Of a stretch of 64,000 nucleotides of DNA, positions 12,890-24,867 are shown piece after piece; position 1 is the first letter of the stretch; the number at the start of each line of letters is the position of its first letter. The DNA lies in contig OY740768.1 in NCBI GenBank assembly GCA_963513935.1, positions 40,418,368-40,482,367 on the forward strand, read 5' to 3'. Source of the stretch: Aphrophora alni. Its lineage: Eukaryota; Arthropoda; Insecta; Hemiptera; Aphrophoridae. Made by a program: the position numbers and the translations under genes. The notes beneath the pieces are model-generated. The model was not told where the DNA came from, ran no database searches, and saw only the letters and a list, made by a program, of their open reading frames with translations.

Positions 12890-13290
12890 AAGTCATCGAA
12901 TACTCCAATGGCATTAGGGTAAGAAAAGAAAAAGATTTGGTCAAGAGGGACCTTATAGCAAAAATGAAAAAGGAGGCTCAAACAAAAAAACTACGGGTAC
13001 ATGAAAAATTGTGTATATCGTACTGGGGTCTCCGGGATTGCCAAGCCTGTACTCACTATAATCACAAACATCGTAAATATAAATTTTACGTAGTTTTTTA
13101 AATTTTGAGTGTATAGATTTCCTGTATTAGCATCCCCCTATTATTGAAATTCTTATATATTTATACATTAAAATTTTTTATGAAAATGGAAATAATTAAA
13201 AAGTGCTCTTTGTGAAAGACTTCTTTCTAGAAGATAATAATAAATAATTCATAATACCGTTGAAGTTGCTGAAAAGTAATTTATATAATG
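12890..13290 (-). repeat. R1 interspersed repeat, partial copy
   Basis: Matches the copy at 15,600-15,990 over about 400 bp. Shared landmarks in order are a TCGAATACTCC / TCGAGTAATCT end, AGATTTGGTCAAGA, GGGATTGCCA (A/C)GCC, TACTCAC, AAATATAAATTTTAC, CCCCTATTATTG, and TTTGTGAAAGAC. Orientation is taken from the plus-strand copies at 16.7, 23.4 and 31.8 kb. No coding capacity is seen, so it is likely a non-autonomous element or the non-coding end of a larger one. Confidence 0.75.
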
Positions 13291-13429
13291 ACCTATGGTT
13301 AAAATGTAAAATATCAAAATGTTAGTGGTTTCTAAGTTCTTTATAAAGAGACAGGTATGTGAGAGGTCTAAAGACCAGTCTCGTATTTTTTCTAAAATAT
13401 ACGTTTTAAGTTCTGAAATCATAGAAGTG

Positions 13430-13530
13430 GTTTTGGGAATGATGTCTATCTGTTGTCTGTGCACAGTTCTACAACCCAAATGAGTTTTAATTGAATTTGT
13501 TGGGTTATAATAGAATTGGACATCTTTCGC
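13430..13530. repeat. R2 repeat fragment
   Basis: TATCTGTTGTCTGTGCACAG with the following CTACAACCCAAA matches 6,900-6,945 and 30,395-30,425. It is short and degraded. Class unknown. Confidence 0.45.
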
Positions 13531-15595
13531 GACGTTTTTTGGATAATAACATTTTTTCCAATAAATTTACTACAACTTTGGTTAAGTACCCAAACCAAAC
13601 TTATTGGTCACCATCCCGGTTCGTGAGTTGCCAGTAAAAACTAACTTCTCTAACTACTTCATTTAAATTTTGGTGATATATGACCAAAATCAGTGAGAAA
13701 AATTGCAAATAATAAAAAGCTACGGTTAATAAATGGTTTCCTAAAGATTGAAAACTTCCACAGTCTTTATTTTAACATGATTTCATTATATAATATTTAT
13801 GCTTAATTCGAGTTTATGAAACTAGTGTAGAAAATTTATACATTATTGAGATTTAAAATATCGTTTAAAATAATCTTCAAAATATAAGACTTAGTTCATG
13901 TTTGAGTTTTAATTTTTACTGAAAACTCCTAAACCGGCCTTTTTTGACGATTTGTTTTGTTTGGTTAGTGTTTTTATTGTGAATATGTGTGTGAGAAAGT
14001 TCGTTCAATGTTTACTTTTAGTTGAGTTTAGTTTTAGTTGATGGTCTTACATTTAATCTAAAGTGTATAAAGATAATGTTTTTAAGTTTATACACGTCCC
14101 TAGATGGAGAATGAATTCGCAGAACACTACAGAATGTACGTAAATACAAACAATCATATTCTCGCGTTTTAACCTAGCAACCACGTTTTCAATGGCCGTC
14201 TAGATGGAGTTTAAATAATTCATCATGATGCTATCTTTAGAATAACATATTTATTAACTAACATTATAATTATATATTTTAACATTTCGGTGAGTATAAT
14301 TATGTTGGAGGTTTCTTTGAAATTGATGGAGTGATATTTTTCAAACTAGACGTTTACGTTGCGGAACGCACAATTACAACATGCAATACTAGCTGGATTA
14401 TTAAAACAAAGTTTGAAATAAGAGAAGGATTACAATGATATTTATCGCACGTATAATTGTTACAAATGGGCGTGCACACTGAAATTAAGCTACATAAACT
14501 TCTGACATGTTCTTAAGATGTATTGTAACTGTAATTATAATATAACGATTTCCCACTGCTGTTATTGGCAGGGAGAAGAAGAGGGACTGGTTTTGCCTTT
14601 TAAAGCGTAAATGAAGTAACTATATTTACACATTCTCTAAGGCCAGATGTTCTGCGACTTAAACATTCATGAATCAAAAGACGAAAACAGAGAATTGCGT
14701 GGTTCAGAATAAATTCGTTATGAATAAAATATTGAAGAGTATTGGTAGTCTGCGCTTCTGGAGATTGATTTTCCAACAAAATGGCGCATCTTGATAAATA
14801 CATCAAAGAAGAAACACTTGTTTTGCTTCCATTTATTGATACTTTGAATCTGAAATGAAATGGAAACCAGATTCTTTTACTGCCTGGTCTGTAAAAATGA
14901 ATAAACCTTGTTTTCATGTTGCAATATAAAACAAATTGTTTTTTCGAATGTAGTATTTGACTGTCCGAATAATTGGTAGTCAACCAGTTCGAAACTAATT
15001 ATATTCGTACCCTATTAGAGTATGAACGATAACGCAAAGGACACGTTGAGATGGGAATATTCAAATATATAAATAAGTTTGTTTACCTTTGTAGACAGGT
15101 AAGTGCCAATAATTAAATACATTTCAAGGTCAAGCGAAGGCTAATGGAAACAAATAGGTGCTACATTAGAAAACAAAGGCACTTAAAAGAGCAAATATCT
15201 TTCCTCCACGACTAAGATCAATTTTGTATAAAATCCTAATAAGACCAATACATGACCCTCAGTATTAGACATATTTAAAATTGATGAAATGGCCTTCAAG
15301 AGTGTCAAATGATAAGAACATTCAAGATTAACAGCTGTTAAAGTACATAAGATTAAAAGTCAAATTGCTGCGATGGGCAGATGGAGTGGCGTCCATTTTG
15401 ACCTTCCGTAACTGAAAAGCGGGGGGGGGAGGGCAAAATACAGAAAACTTATGATTGAAGTTGTAGCAGGCAATAATCCATTGAGACTTGTATCGCCGAG
15501 GATACAAAAAATAATGATTGGTTTACACCAGTAATACATGAACATCATTACCATTGGCCCCTCGTTAATCATAGACTTATAAAAAGGAAGAAAAT
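13531..15595. other. AT-rich sequence without recognised genes
   Basis: The longest frame is 127 codons on the minus strand at 14,600-14,983. It has no recognisable domain and no supporting splice or promoter signal. A CAG|GTAAGT site at 15,096-15,104 is listed separately. A C/G homopolymer near 15,420 and another near 15,598 may be slippage-prone. Confidence 0.4.
15080..15104 (+). other. Candidate recursive splice site (CAG|GTAAGT)
   Basis: A pyrimidine-rich run (GTTTACCTTTGTAG) leads to ACAG|GTAAGTG, so a consensus acceptor is directly followed by a perfect donor with no exon between. In insects such zero-length sites mark stepwise removal of long introns. The extra AG four bases upstream weakens the acceptor. 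This matters only if the window is intronic on the plus strand, which is unproven. Confidence 0.2.
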
Positions 15596-15599
15596 ACCC

Positions 15600-15990
15600 C
15601 CCCCCCCTAGCGCTCGAGTAATCTAATAGCGTTACTATCAGAAAAGAACAAGATTTGGTCAAGACCAGATGGGTAATATGAAAGAGATGTGAATCCAGCT
15701 GTAGTCCCTCGGGATTGCCACGCCCATACTCACCATAAGTTAGCTCCTTAGGCTGATTTCTTCTTAAATATAAATTTTACATACTTTTGAATTTTGGGAT
15801 TTTATATTTTCTATATTAGGGTCCCCTATTATTGCAATTCTTGTGTTTTCAATTTCCATTAAACTTAATGGTAATGAAAATACTTAAAAAGTGTACTTTG
15901 TGAAAGACCTCGTTCGTCAATTTAAGTGAAGGCAATGCAATTGAATAACTCAGAATATCTTTAACGTTAGTAAAAACTAATTAAATTAAA
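15600..15990 (-). repeat. R1 interspersed repeat, partial copy
   Basis: Aligns with 12,890-13,290 throughout, including the CCCCTATTATTG and TTTGTGAAAGACC landmarks. The C-run at 15,597-15,608 borders it. The R1 end phrase TCCCTCGGGATTGCCA is best preserved here (15,704-15,720). Confidence 0.75.
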
Positions 15991-16735
15991 ATGGAATTTA
16001 TTATTTCCTTCACATCTAAGTATAGTCTAAATATCATACTGATATAATTACAATTAAGTTTACTTAGGCTTAAAATGTGTTAATGTTGATACTGTTGAAT
16101 AAATAGCTATTTATTGTGAATACTTACAAGCAGACAATATTAATTAGTCTTCTCTCCGCGGTACAGTCTATGTTACTCAGAACAAAATAAATAGTAATTT
16201 GATAAACTCAAACAATAGTCTATCGATTGCATAAACAATTAAAGTGTGTATAAATGAAAAGTAGTGTCTTGGTTGCAACGAAGTAATATGGGAGAAGCTA
16301 AGCAGGCCGGCTTCATCACAAAGGTCTGCAAGACCAGTTCTCAAGCAGTATTAATTAAGAGACTCAGAGCGATGCTTTCCGCGAGATTATGTCATAACTC
16401 ATAGACCGAGAGACCAGTTCGGTCGATATTAATCATTGTCCAGTCCCAATGTGAAACCTGCTTCCAATAGCATTATTGAAACTGACGCTAAACAGTGACT
16501 CTTATCTCACTCTTAAGATCTAGATTAATTTATTATGGTGTCGCAGAATAAAAGTGGTTATTTTCATTTAGGAGAATCTGTTCAATTCCATGTTTAATTT
16601 ATTTGTTTTTTAATGTCATGTTTGTCGTACAAATGATCAATGGAGTTGATACAGACAATTTATTATTGTATAATATAATAAGTTGAAATTTTGGTAGGAA
16701 TTATGTGAATATATTTAACACATTTAATTTTTAAT
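15991..16735. other. AT-rich sequence with a GC-richer part, no gene recognised
   Basis: The segment 16,270-16,510 is GC-richer and has an internal imperfect duplication: AGACCAGTTCTCAAGCAGTA and AGACCAGTTCGGTCGATATT, each followed by ATT-rich sequence. It could be a conserved element or old repeat. The remainder is featureless. Confidence 0.35.
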
Positions 16736-16739
16736 ATTT

Positions 16740-17025
16740 GTACACAAGTATTTTTTCTTCACCTCTTCTTAGATATTACTATTGCTGTGGTGAGTTCTAC
16801 TTTAAGGGCCTCACTCATAGTGAGTACAAGTGTGCTATTCCCGAGACACCTTAGCTGTATCTACACTTTTTCTTCCTGTAGTCTTGAGTTAGATACTTCT
16901 CTGTCATCTTTCCTATCGGGTGTTCTTGACCAACTCTTGTTCTATTCCGATCACTTTTCTAGAATTCGCGGGCTAGGAGTGACTTATTTCATGTACATTT
17001 TTTACACAGTATACAAAGTATAGTA
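16740..17025 (+). repeat. R1 interspersed repeat, partial copy
   Basis: Carries the R1 series in plus orientation: GGGCCTCACTCATAGTGAGT, CTTAGCTGTATCTACAC, TAGTCTTGAGTTAGATACT, TTCTTGACCAACTCTTGTTC, AATTCGCGGGCTAGGAG. The 78-codon open frame inside is part of the repeat and not a gene. Confidence 0.75.
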
Positions 17026-17640
17026 CAAGTTTTGTAATAGTCAACAATTTATCCTTTTATTTTTACTGATATTCACGTTTTCTGGACTCAGGAAACTGAA
17101 CAAGTGATTTTGGACATTCCCGTCCATCCGTCGTCGTTGTCATCCGTAGGTAAGCACAATAGCCGGCACAAAAATTAAGATAGGAACATGAAATTTGGTA
17201 TAAGGGGTTATATTATGGTCATATAGTACCCTATTGAAATTTATAAAAATAGAAATTAAAATGTTAAGATAACGACTATTTTAATTTTTTTTTTAAAATT
17301 CATATCAAGTATTATTCAACTTAAAATACGTTAAATTTTAAACAAATTTGCATAATTCAATTTTGAATATAATGTTAGCAACACAACATCTCTATAATGC
17401 CTCATAGTGAAGTTATTGTCAAACATTTAATTTCGGACCCAAAATTCCCATGAAAATGTGATATTTGTTTACCAATAGGGTTGTTATGTGATCCAATAGG
17501 GCCGTAACAACACGAGCGAAGTGAGAGGGAAATTGTGCACCGTCAGGGTCACGCCGATGTCAAATAAAAATCAAAAGAACCTGTTTTATACAAATATACT
17601 CTACTGAGTAAAATCCCTTTATTTACCAATAGAATTTCAC
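17026..17640. other. Unidentified repeat-like sequence
   Basis: Contains GAACATGAAATTTGGTATAA and later ACAACACGAGCGAAGTGAGA, two phrase types that recur in insect interspersed repeats. The second recalls the ACGAAGTGAGA of the satellite at the left edge but is too short to prove relation. No gene. Confidence 0.3.
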
Positions 17641-18480
17641 ATTTTCTATAAGACTTAGAGACCAGCTTTAGGCAATTATATTTAAATGATCTGCTTGTAT
17701 TACATTATATTATGAGGCTGAGCTAGTACCATGATATCTCTCAGCAACTTGTTTGTATGTGATTGATTCATTATTTTTATCCTACGTTTTATTAGACAAT
17801 ATATGGAAACATTTTGATTGAAGATAAAACACCACAATGTCAAGTTTTATTCTAAATGTTGTAGCTTCAAAGATGACAAGTACAATAAAAACCTTCTGAT
17901 AAAAGCTTCAGGTGATTAATGATTGTTCTACTAGATAATGGAAACAAAACATGTAATTTATTACAACATTATTTCTTCATAAGATTTGTGCAATATGAAA
18001 ATAGAAATAAATTGTCTTCATGAAGGATAGAAACATGAATAAACGTTTAAAAAGAAGCAAAGCGCTCTCTTTTAATGATAGACTGGCGGGGGGAAAGTAG
18101 GCCACACAATTCTTTACAATAGAACCGGTTTTTCACACATATGTTCTTTAAAAAGATTTGCTGTTTATTCAATCATAACTTATTAAACCTGTTAATGGTT
18201 ATGATCAACAATAATCTTGGTGTTGTATATTAAAATAAACGGTACAAAGACATTGCAGTCTTTCTCACTCCCCCATCACAAAACCAAATAAAAACATTAT
18301 AAAAAAAGCCAGGTCAGTGTTGTCAGTCAAAAAGTGAAAATAAACTATGGACGCTGTCATTATAAACGACAAAATAATTTTTAAAATCATTAAAAAAAAT
18401 CATTTAATACGAAAAAAAATTTTGACTCTTAAAATAAATTGGGTCTGAAAGGTTTAGAAAGTATATATCTATTTAAATTG
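17641..18480. other. AT-rich sequence without recognisable genes
   Basis: No reading frame, RNA gene or repeat boundary is recognised. Confidence 0.45.
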
Positions 18481-19060
18481 GGTCTAAACTTGCTTTACAT
18501 GAGCGTATAAATCGTAGGCCATTTAATTAAAACCAATCTTTTTTCCCCTTATAACCTGAACCATAATGTTTTCTTATTTACAATTTTGAACATAATCTTC
18601 ACATTTCCCTAAAAATTAAACGAAATCTGTTTTGACGATTTTGAGATATTACGTCTTTTATAACGGCCATTTGGTCGATTTTTTTTTAATTTATTTTTTT
18701 TTATATACAGTTAACTCAAGAACTGATATTAAAGGATAGATGGCGACCAACAAGTTTTTTTTGGAACTTTAGAGGCTAATTTTATCAAAATTGTGAGAAC
18801 CAATTTTGAGTTAATCGTAATTTTATGTTTTTATGACAGTTGCCCTATAATGTGGAAATATTGTAAAAACGAAAAATGTCCTGAGATGGCCAAAATATGC
18901 CTACGCATTAAATTTTATTAAAACCTGTCTACGTATATTGGCTGTAGAGATTCACACAGACGACAGATTGACTTTACAAAAACCATTTTTTCTAGTCATG
19001 GTACCTCATAACGGATTTTTCTGCAGAGAACTCAACGTCATGTTTTAGCGCATCGTATCA
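18481..19060. repeat. R2b-type repeat region
   Basis: The part 18,885-18,975 (GATGGCCAAAATATGCCTAC, then TTAAATTTTATTAAAACC, then TTGGCTGTAGAGATTCACAC) matches 11,465-11,555 in order. The preceding 400 bp has the same style as 7300-7510. It is highly degraded and its class is unknown. Confidence 0.45.
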
Positions 19061-19079
19061 GTTTTTCTATATGCGCCAT

Positions 19080-19880
19080 GTATGATAAACTACAAGTATA
19101 TTGGGAAATATAACGCAATATTGAATCCCAGTGAATTTTGCTTAACACAATTTCGCAGTACCATTATAAACATTACAATTAAATATTAATCATAATTTTG
19201 TTACTAAATGGTTGCTCTATCGTGGATAATCTTTTTTTTTAACTTCTTTCAAACACAATATTCTTGATAATCGCCAATATTTTGTCTCCAGATGGTTTTG
19301 CAAGCATTGATCCAAATGTAATAACGTTAATGCTTCTTTTATTGATCGTGTAAACTTACAATACATCGTAATATACCAATATAATTAAACGCCTTCATAT
19401 TTTATTAGCAGGACTAAAAGTTTGATTAACTTTTAGTAGAAATAAACAACATTAAATATAGAAACGAAACCGCTGTTAACCTAGTTTTGTAACTATCATT
19501 TCCGTCTAATTCATATCCTTTTTGTTTTGCTTTCTTTATGTTGGGTAATTTATTTTTTAACGGTTATTCTTTGTTTTGTTTCTGTTCTCTGTATACTTTC
19601 TCTGGATAATTCATAACTTCTGAATTATTATGTTTGATATTGCCTTTGTTGTTTAAAGGGTAAAAACCAACAATCATCATCGTCTTATAACAAAAAAAAG
19701 AAGAAAACAAACATAAAATAAAGACCTCCATTACTATAATAAGACCATGCCAAGGTTGGAAAAAGAAATTAACAAAAGTTGGTTAAGAGAGGTCTGATAG
19801 GAAAGATGAACGATAGGTATAGGCTATAACTACATGATTTTTTTAAATACAGCTAGGTACCCTGGGGATTTCAAATACGT
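19080..19880 (-). repeat. R1 interspersed repeat, long copy
   Basis: On the reverse strand this region aligns with 31,840-32,480. Shared landmarks include CCATCTGGAGA(T/C)AAAATATT, ATTAACGTTATTA, AAAGTTAATCAAA, the pair AAACTAGGTTAACA and AGGATATGAATTAG, and an R1 end with GGTCTTTATTTTATGTT and the GATGAT block. This extends R1 to at least 600 bp. No coding capacity is evident in either copy. Confidence 0.8.
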
Positions 19881-22800
19881 AACTTATTCACTATATTTGA
19901 TCTGTTGAGTAGAATAATTATATTCGAAATGTTTTTTTCCGATTTAAATCAACTATAATAATTTCGTAATAATTTATAACATATTTCATAATTTACAGCT
20001 TTCTATTTCTTTGAAAAATCTGAATTTTACTGTTTTATTAAATACCGGAATTCCAAATTACAAAATGTCTCCAGACAATGTTTTAATCGATTTAAAATTA
20101 ACCCATTTTGAATTATGATTGTCATCCAAGATTAATTTAGTCTGCATTCCTCGGTGACTGTCAGTATATGTTAGTTTAACCGAATCTGCGCGTGTGGCCT
20201 CATTAGCGTGACCAATCGATGCGAAGTCCCCAACTCATAATTGGTTCACCAACTTCCAATCTTAGTTTGCTCTCTGTGTGTGTTGTAGAAGTATTTTAAT
20301 TTAGAATTGTAATCCTAAAGAAACTTATGTTACCTTTCGAAAGATAGAAAATTGAGAAAGATATTTATTATCTTATTCTAGGAAGGGGGAATGATATAAT
20401 GTTTTGAACTGAACGAGAGTAAAAGAGAAAAAAGAGGCGAGGGACTGGGAGATTGAGAGATTGTGACCCAAAGAACCTTTATTTACCTGATACTGTCTAA
20501 ATAGCTTGTGCAGATTAAGACCTAACTCGACCTTCCAATTTGGCTCTTCGGTGTAGGTCAATTCCAGGAAGTTTTCAGATGTATTATTATGTTATAGAAA
20601 TCATTCCTGAAGTAAAAAATGTTTGTTCGCAAAAAAAATTAGAGGAATATAAATGTAGTATAAATTGTTGTTTATGTCTTAATGAAATTATTTATGAAAG
20701 TAAATTTTGAAATATTATTTAATATAGCCTATGTGGTTTTAAATAAAGTCTTGTTTAAATATACAAAATATTTCATTTTGTATCTATATTACATACATCT
20801 AATTGATTTTATTCACTCATGTGTTGGTGATTTTAAATTGACATACATCTTTGTATATTAGTAAATAGTCTTATAATCACTTTTGTATTCTTTAGTTTTT
20901 CCTTTACCAAGTACCAGTTTAATTAATCTATAAAAAAACGTGTAATTTAATACAGGATTATTGTGGGCAATTCTGTTAGGCAGAAAACAACAGATGATTC
21001 ACAAATCTAACTTGGAACGGAAATGGCATAACTAATTTAATGACTACAACACTTCAATTCCACTTCTTATATCTACACTAGATGAATATATTAATTTCAT
21101 CTGTTAAGTAATACAAAATACGTTTTTAGCGTAAAAGTGTATTAAAAAACTGTGATTATGAAGGTTCTGTGTTCAGATTGTCATAAACCTACTGACGAAA
21201 AATGAATTTCTAAAATTAGTACTTATTAGTGAAACTTTAGTGAAAATTAGGTTTATCACCGGCTCATTTCACCTTTTCAATCTCGATAGTGGCTCTTTGG
21301 TTTTAACAGTTTTAACCTAATTTTAAGTTTTTTCCTACATGTAAAACTGCTCGTTCCTCTTTTCTGAATCTTTTCATGCATGTAACATTCTAAACAATAT
21401 TGATTTATAAAAAAAAATAGTATCAAATGTATTTAAATTACATTGAATTTTATTTTTATTTATTTTTTTTTTTTTTGTATTTCGTTTAATTACGATTAAA
21501 AAATAAATAAATATAATAGCATAGTACAATAAACATTAAACATAAAAAATAAAACACAAGCTCTAAAACTGAAATTTAAAAATTGACTTTTCCTTTGATT
21601 AAAAATTAAATGCATGACTTGATTACATAATAATTTCCTTTTTTTACATTTTGAATGGTGATACACGTGGCACGTTCAGTTTGACTATTTAAGCCGAAAC
21701 ATTTAACTCTAATTCGACTCAATTTCAACTTTATTATAGATTATTTACATTATATATTTTTACCTTTCTTTTGTGTTAAAAGTAATCAGGTAACCTCTGT
21801 TTTAAATTTATAAATTCGATGAAAGCAAAGCAAGAAAATGATTCCGTTCTTAAATTTCTTTCCGTAAGAAGCGTAATTAAAACTGCAAGGGGTGGGGGAG
21901 AAAGAGTAGTAGCGTCGTAATATAAAAGAAATGAGCAGAAATTAAATTTGTTGGCTGTTAGGGAGGTCTGTGGAGGGTACTGATTGTCGTTGCTAAGAAA
22001 CAAGGTTTTAGACCCTATAATTATGTAAAGAGCCTTTAATTAAACTCCGAGTACAAGATGATAGCATCCAAATTGTGGCTAGAACCACTGATAACACCTG
22101 GTATTAAAATAGTTTCATTTATTTTTGCCATTTTGTCTTTCGTCGATAGTTTTATGTTATAGTTATGTTTTATGAAATGTATGTATAATTTATGAGGAGA
22201 TTGAAAGAGAAATAAGTTTATTACAGAATAAGAATGAAAGCTAATTGATCTTACAGAGCACAAATTACATAACTTTTGGCCGGGAATATTAATATGATTT
22301 ACTGTCCGCACTTCGAAAACAATTAAAATAAACTATTTCATTTGTGCAACACAAATTGTTCACTAAGAGCAATACAGTTAGTATTATTAGAGATAGTAGT
22401 TATTAGTAGATAGTACTAACTATTTCATGAGTAAAACGTTACGTACCTTAAAAAATGTTTTTGTATGTTTATCTTTCGGGATTTGTAGTATTATTATTAA
22501 TAAAACATCGATTTAAAAATATGTTCTTTCCAAATGGAGGTTATTTGGACACTTAACACTAAAAAAGTATTTATATATTTTTTTGCTGGAAAAAAATATA
22601 ATTAATTATTATCTTTTAAAACAAAATCGTTTTACAGTAGAGAATATAAAATATAACAATTACTAGTTATTACTGTTATAGTTATTACAGACTAGAAATA
22701 ACAATTACTTTTAAAATATACCTCACACCTCCAACAGATACAGTTATGTTACGCTGAATTGTATACTAATTTAACGGCTTTGCATTAACTTAATCTTTAT

Positions 22801-23430
22801 TTCTCCTTGTATTTCAAATGAGGTGTTTGGTCCCGTAATCATCTACAATCCATTTTACTTTCATACGATAATATTACTTTTTAATTGAACATTTAGTTAG
22901 TTTTAGTAATAGTACGACTTTGGGTTCTGAGTCTAAAATGAAACCGTGAAATAACAAATGACTGCTGTAGTTAAAACATCCACACGAGATTAGAAAACAT
23001 TAAAAAGTATATTTTTTAAATAACCACGTACACATGTAATAAGATAAAAAAAATAATGTAATGTGCAACAATTTCGTTTAATTTTTACATACAAAATAAA
23101 ATGACACTCTCGAGTACAATGTAATGTTGCTTCTAGTCCTATTTTGCATTACACCAACAATCAATGTACACAAGTCAAGAAGTGTTGAATATTTGGTTTA
23201 ATATTGTATACTTTGTAAAGTAAGGTATTTTTCAATTCTGTAACGACATCATGTTTAGACAATCCTAGGCGTTAACTAAACTCTAAGAACATTTGAGACC
23301 AAGGTGAGGCAAACCTATAACAAAACATCAGTTTTACACGCCGTGTTTATAATTTCTCCAATTAAATGCAATACGTCACTTAGGCTATACATATTATATA
23401 ATACTTAACGTTTTCCACTAATGTAATATT
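19881..23430. other. AT-rich sequence without recognisable genes
   Basis: About 3.5 kb with no recognised gene. The part 20,150-20,270 is GC-richer (GAATCTGCGCGTGTGGCC). The minus-strand frames around 20,373-20,561, 21,776-22,003 and 22,036-22,311 have no recognisable domain. T-rich runs lie near 21,465 and 22,570. Confidence 0.4.
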
Positions 23431-23439
23431 TTTTACTAT

Positions 23440-23705
23440 ATTCTTGGTCTCAGAGGCTCACTATAGCGAGTACGTGCTTGGCAAATAAGAGGGACTCTAC
23501 CGGGGACCTTTTTTAATATAGTCTTGAGTTTAGATACCCTCACGTCCATCTTTGTTAACAGATCTCTTTTTATGTTCTCTTTGTCCCTGATGCTATTCGA
23601 TAATTAATGGTCTATATTATATACTCTTTTCTTCTTCTTTATTTTGCTTATAAGGTGACGATTACCGAGAGATATTTCGCATTTAAATAACAAGGAAAAA
23701 ACTGG
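23440..23705 (+). repeat. R1 interspersed repeat, partial copy
   Basis: Plus-orientation R1 landmarks are CAGAGGCTCACTATAGCGAG, TAGTCTTGAGTTTAGATACC, a GACCATCTT-like middle, TATTTTGCTTATAAGGTGAC, and CGAGAGATATTTCGCATTTA with AACAAGG. The end block corresponds to 'GATGATAACCGAGAGGTTTTTCGCC' split over other copies. Confidence 0.75.
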
Positions 23706-24075
23706 CATGTTTTGTGTATTCCTTTGACCGAACGAACATTCAGTTGACCAAATTGGTTAACCGTAACTAACATGCTACTATAAATGTATTCATTTATTAT
23801 TATTTTAATGTTGAACATTTGATGGTTTGGTGTATCAGTTTAAAGAATCATTCGTCCACATTATGTTACTCTGTATGGGTCATATTGAAAAACTATTCGT
23901 AATTATTTTAAAACAGACTAAAAATAATAAAGAATTGTTTTTCATTACTATAGTTCTACACAACATATGTTAGCTTTGCGTAATGTCATTATATAATTTG
24001 TATTTAACGAGCATGCCTGTGTAAAACCCAAGAATAAAAAAATGCATAAATAATTTCTGTTAATTTTTGTTGCAG

Positions 24076-24292
24076 GTAGTTATGAGCCCCACAGCTTTCC
24101 GAACGTTTTATGCAAGTAAGAATTGACTTGTATATATGTTAGGTATTTTTTTTTTAATAAGAAAAATGTAGTTGTTACAGTAGATTTAAAAATTTTCATT
24201 AAATAGTATTTTCTAATTTTCACACATATTTCTTTTACGTGTTTGTTTACGCAGGTGCTTTAGTGGTCATACGTGCATTTCTTTATGGGAAC
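24076..24292 (+). CDS. Possible pair of small coding exons (unknown gene)
   Basis: A 40-bp segment (24,076-24,115) is less AT-rich than its flanks. It is preceded by an acceptor (TTAATTTTTGTTGCAG) and followed by a good donor (CAA|GTAAGAAT). A second strong acceptor (GTGTTTGTTTACGCAG) ends at 24,254, giving a 139-bp intron. Joined, two frames remain open to a stop: one reads SYEPHSFPNVLC then KCFSGHTCISLWELTIT with stop at 24,304-24,306, the other VVMSPTAFRTFYA then SALVVIRAFLYGN with stop at 24,290-24,292. I recognise neither peptide. The splice signals are what is seen. Coding is inference and could be chance. Confidence 0.2.
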
Positions 24293-24370
24293 TGACAATT
24301 ACTTGAATTAAAAAAAAAACGAAGTATGGAAAACTATATTAAATGTTGAGCTTGACTTATGAGAAAAACT

Positions 24371-24600
24371 ATACAGTATAACAAACACACAGAACACAAT
24401 TCTCATAAAAAAATACGCCTAAGTATCAGACGCGTTTCAACGACAAGGTCGACCTCTTCAGTGATACACCAGCTGGTTGTGATTTGGTTGGTGTAGCTGG
24501 TGTATCACTGAAGAGGACGACCTTGTCGTTGAAACGCGTCTGATACTTAGGCGTATTTTTTTTTATGAGAATTGTGTTCTGTGTGTTTGTTATACTGTAT
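24371..24600. repeat. Long near-perfect foldback with Penelope-type motif
   Basis: Two arms of about 105 bp (24,371-24,476 and 24,495-24,600) are reverse complements with very few mismatches, and the loop is about 18 bp. The arms begin ATACAGTATAACAAACAC and end at CACCAGCT/AGCTGGTG. Each contains the motif CTGAAGAGG...GTCGTTGAAACGCGTC, related to the 3'-end motif of the Penelope-like element at 58.9 kb. The motif's GACGAC/GTCGTT forms its own small stem. An inverted insertion of two element tails is the likely origin. Confidence 0.85.
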
Positions 24601-24865
24601 GAAAAACTAGGTAAAGGTTGTTCTGTTTTGGCAATTCAAAAATATATCAATGTTTTTGACACGCGTATTAATAGCCGAATTTTTCACAATATAAATTAAG
24701 ATGCTGTATATTGATCTTCATTAATACTACTTTTATTGTTTCTTTATGTAGATCTATTAAATTTATTGTATCATTGAAAATTCATGTCTCACCGGGTTCA
24801 AAGTGTAATTCATTAAAATGTGTAACACTTTAAAATACTTCAATTAATAAAGAAAGACAACAAAA
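24601..24865. other. AT-rich sequence, nothing recognised
   Basis: Spacer between two foldbacks. No gene or repeat boundary is recognised. Confidence 0.4.
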
Positions 24866-24867
24866 TT

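Noticed and set aside
14600..14983. 127-codon minus-strand open frame
   Set aside because: No known domain, no splice or promoter support, and the composition is not distinct.
17480..17540. Satellite relative with GAGCGAAGTGAGAG
   Set aside because: The shared stretch with the left-edge satellite is about ten bases and lies in an otherwise unrelated context.
24371..24600. microRNA precursor
   Set aside because: The arms are too long and too perfect, and they contain the retroelement motif. A foldback transposon end explains it better.
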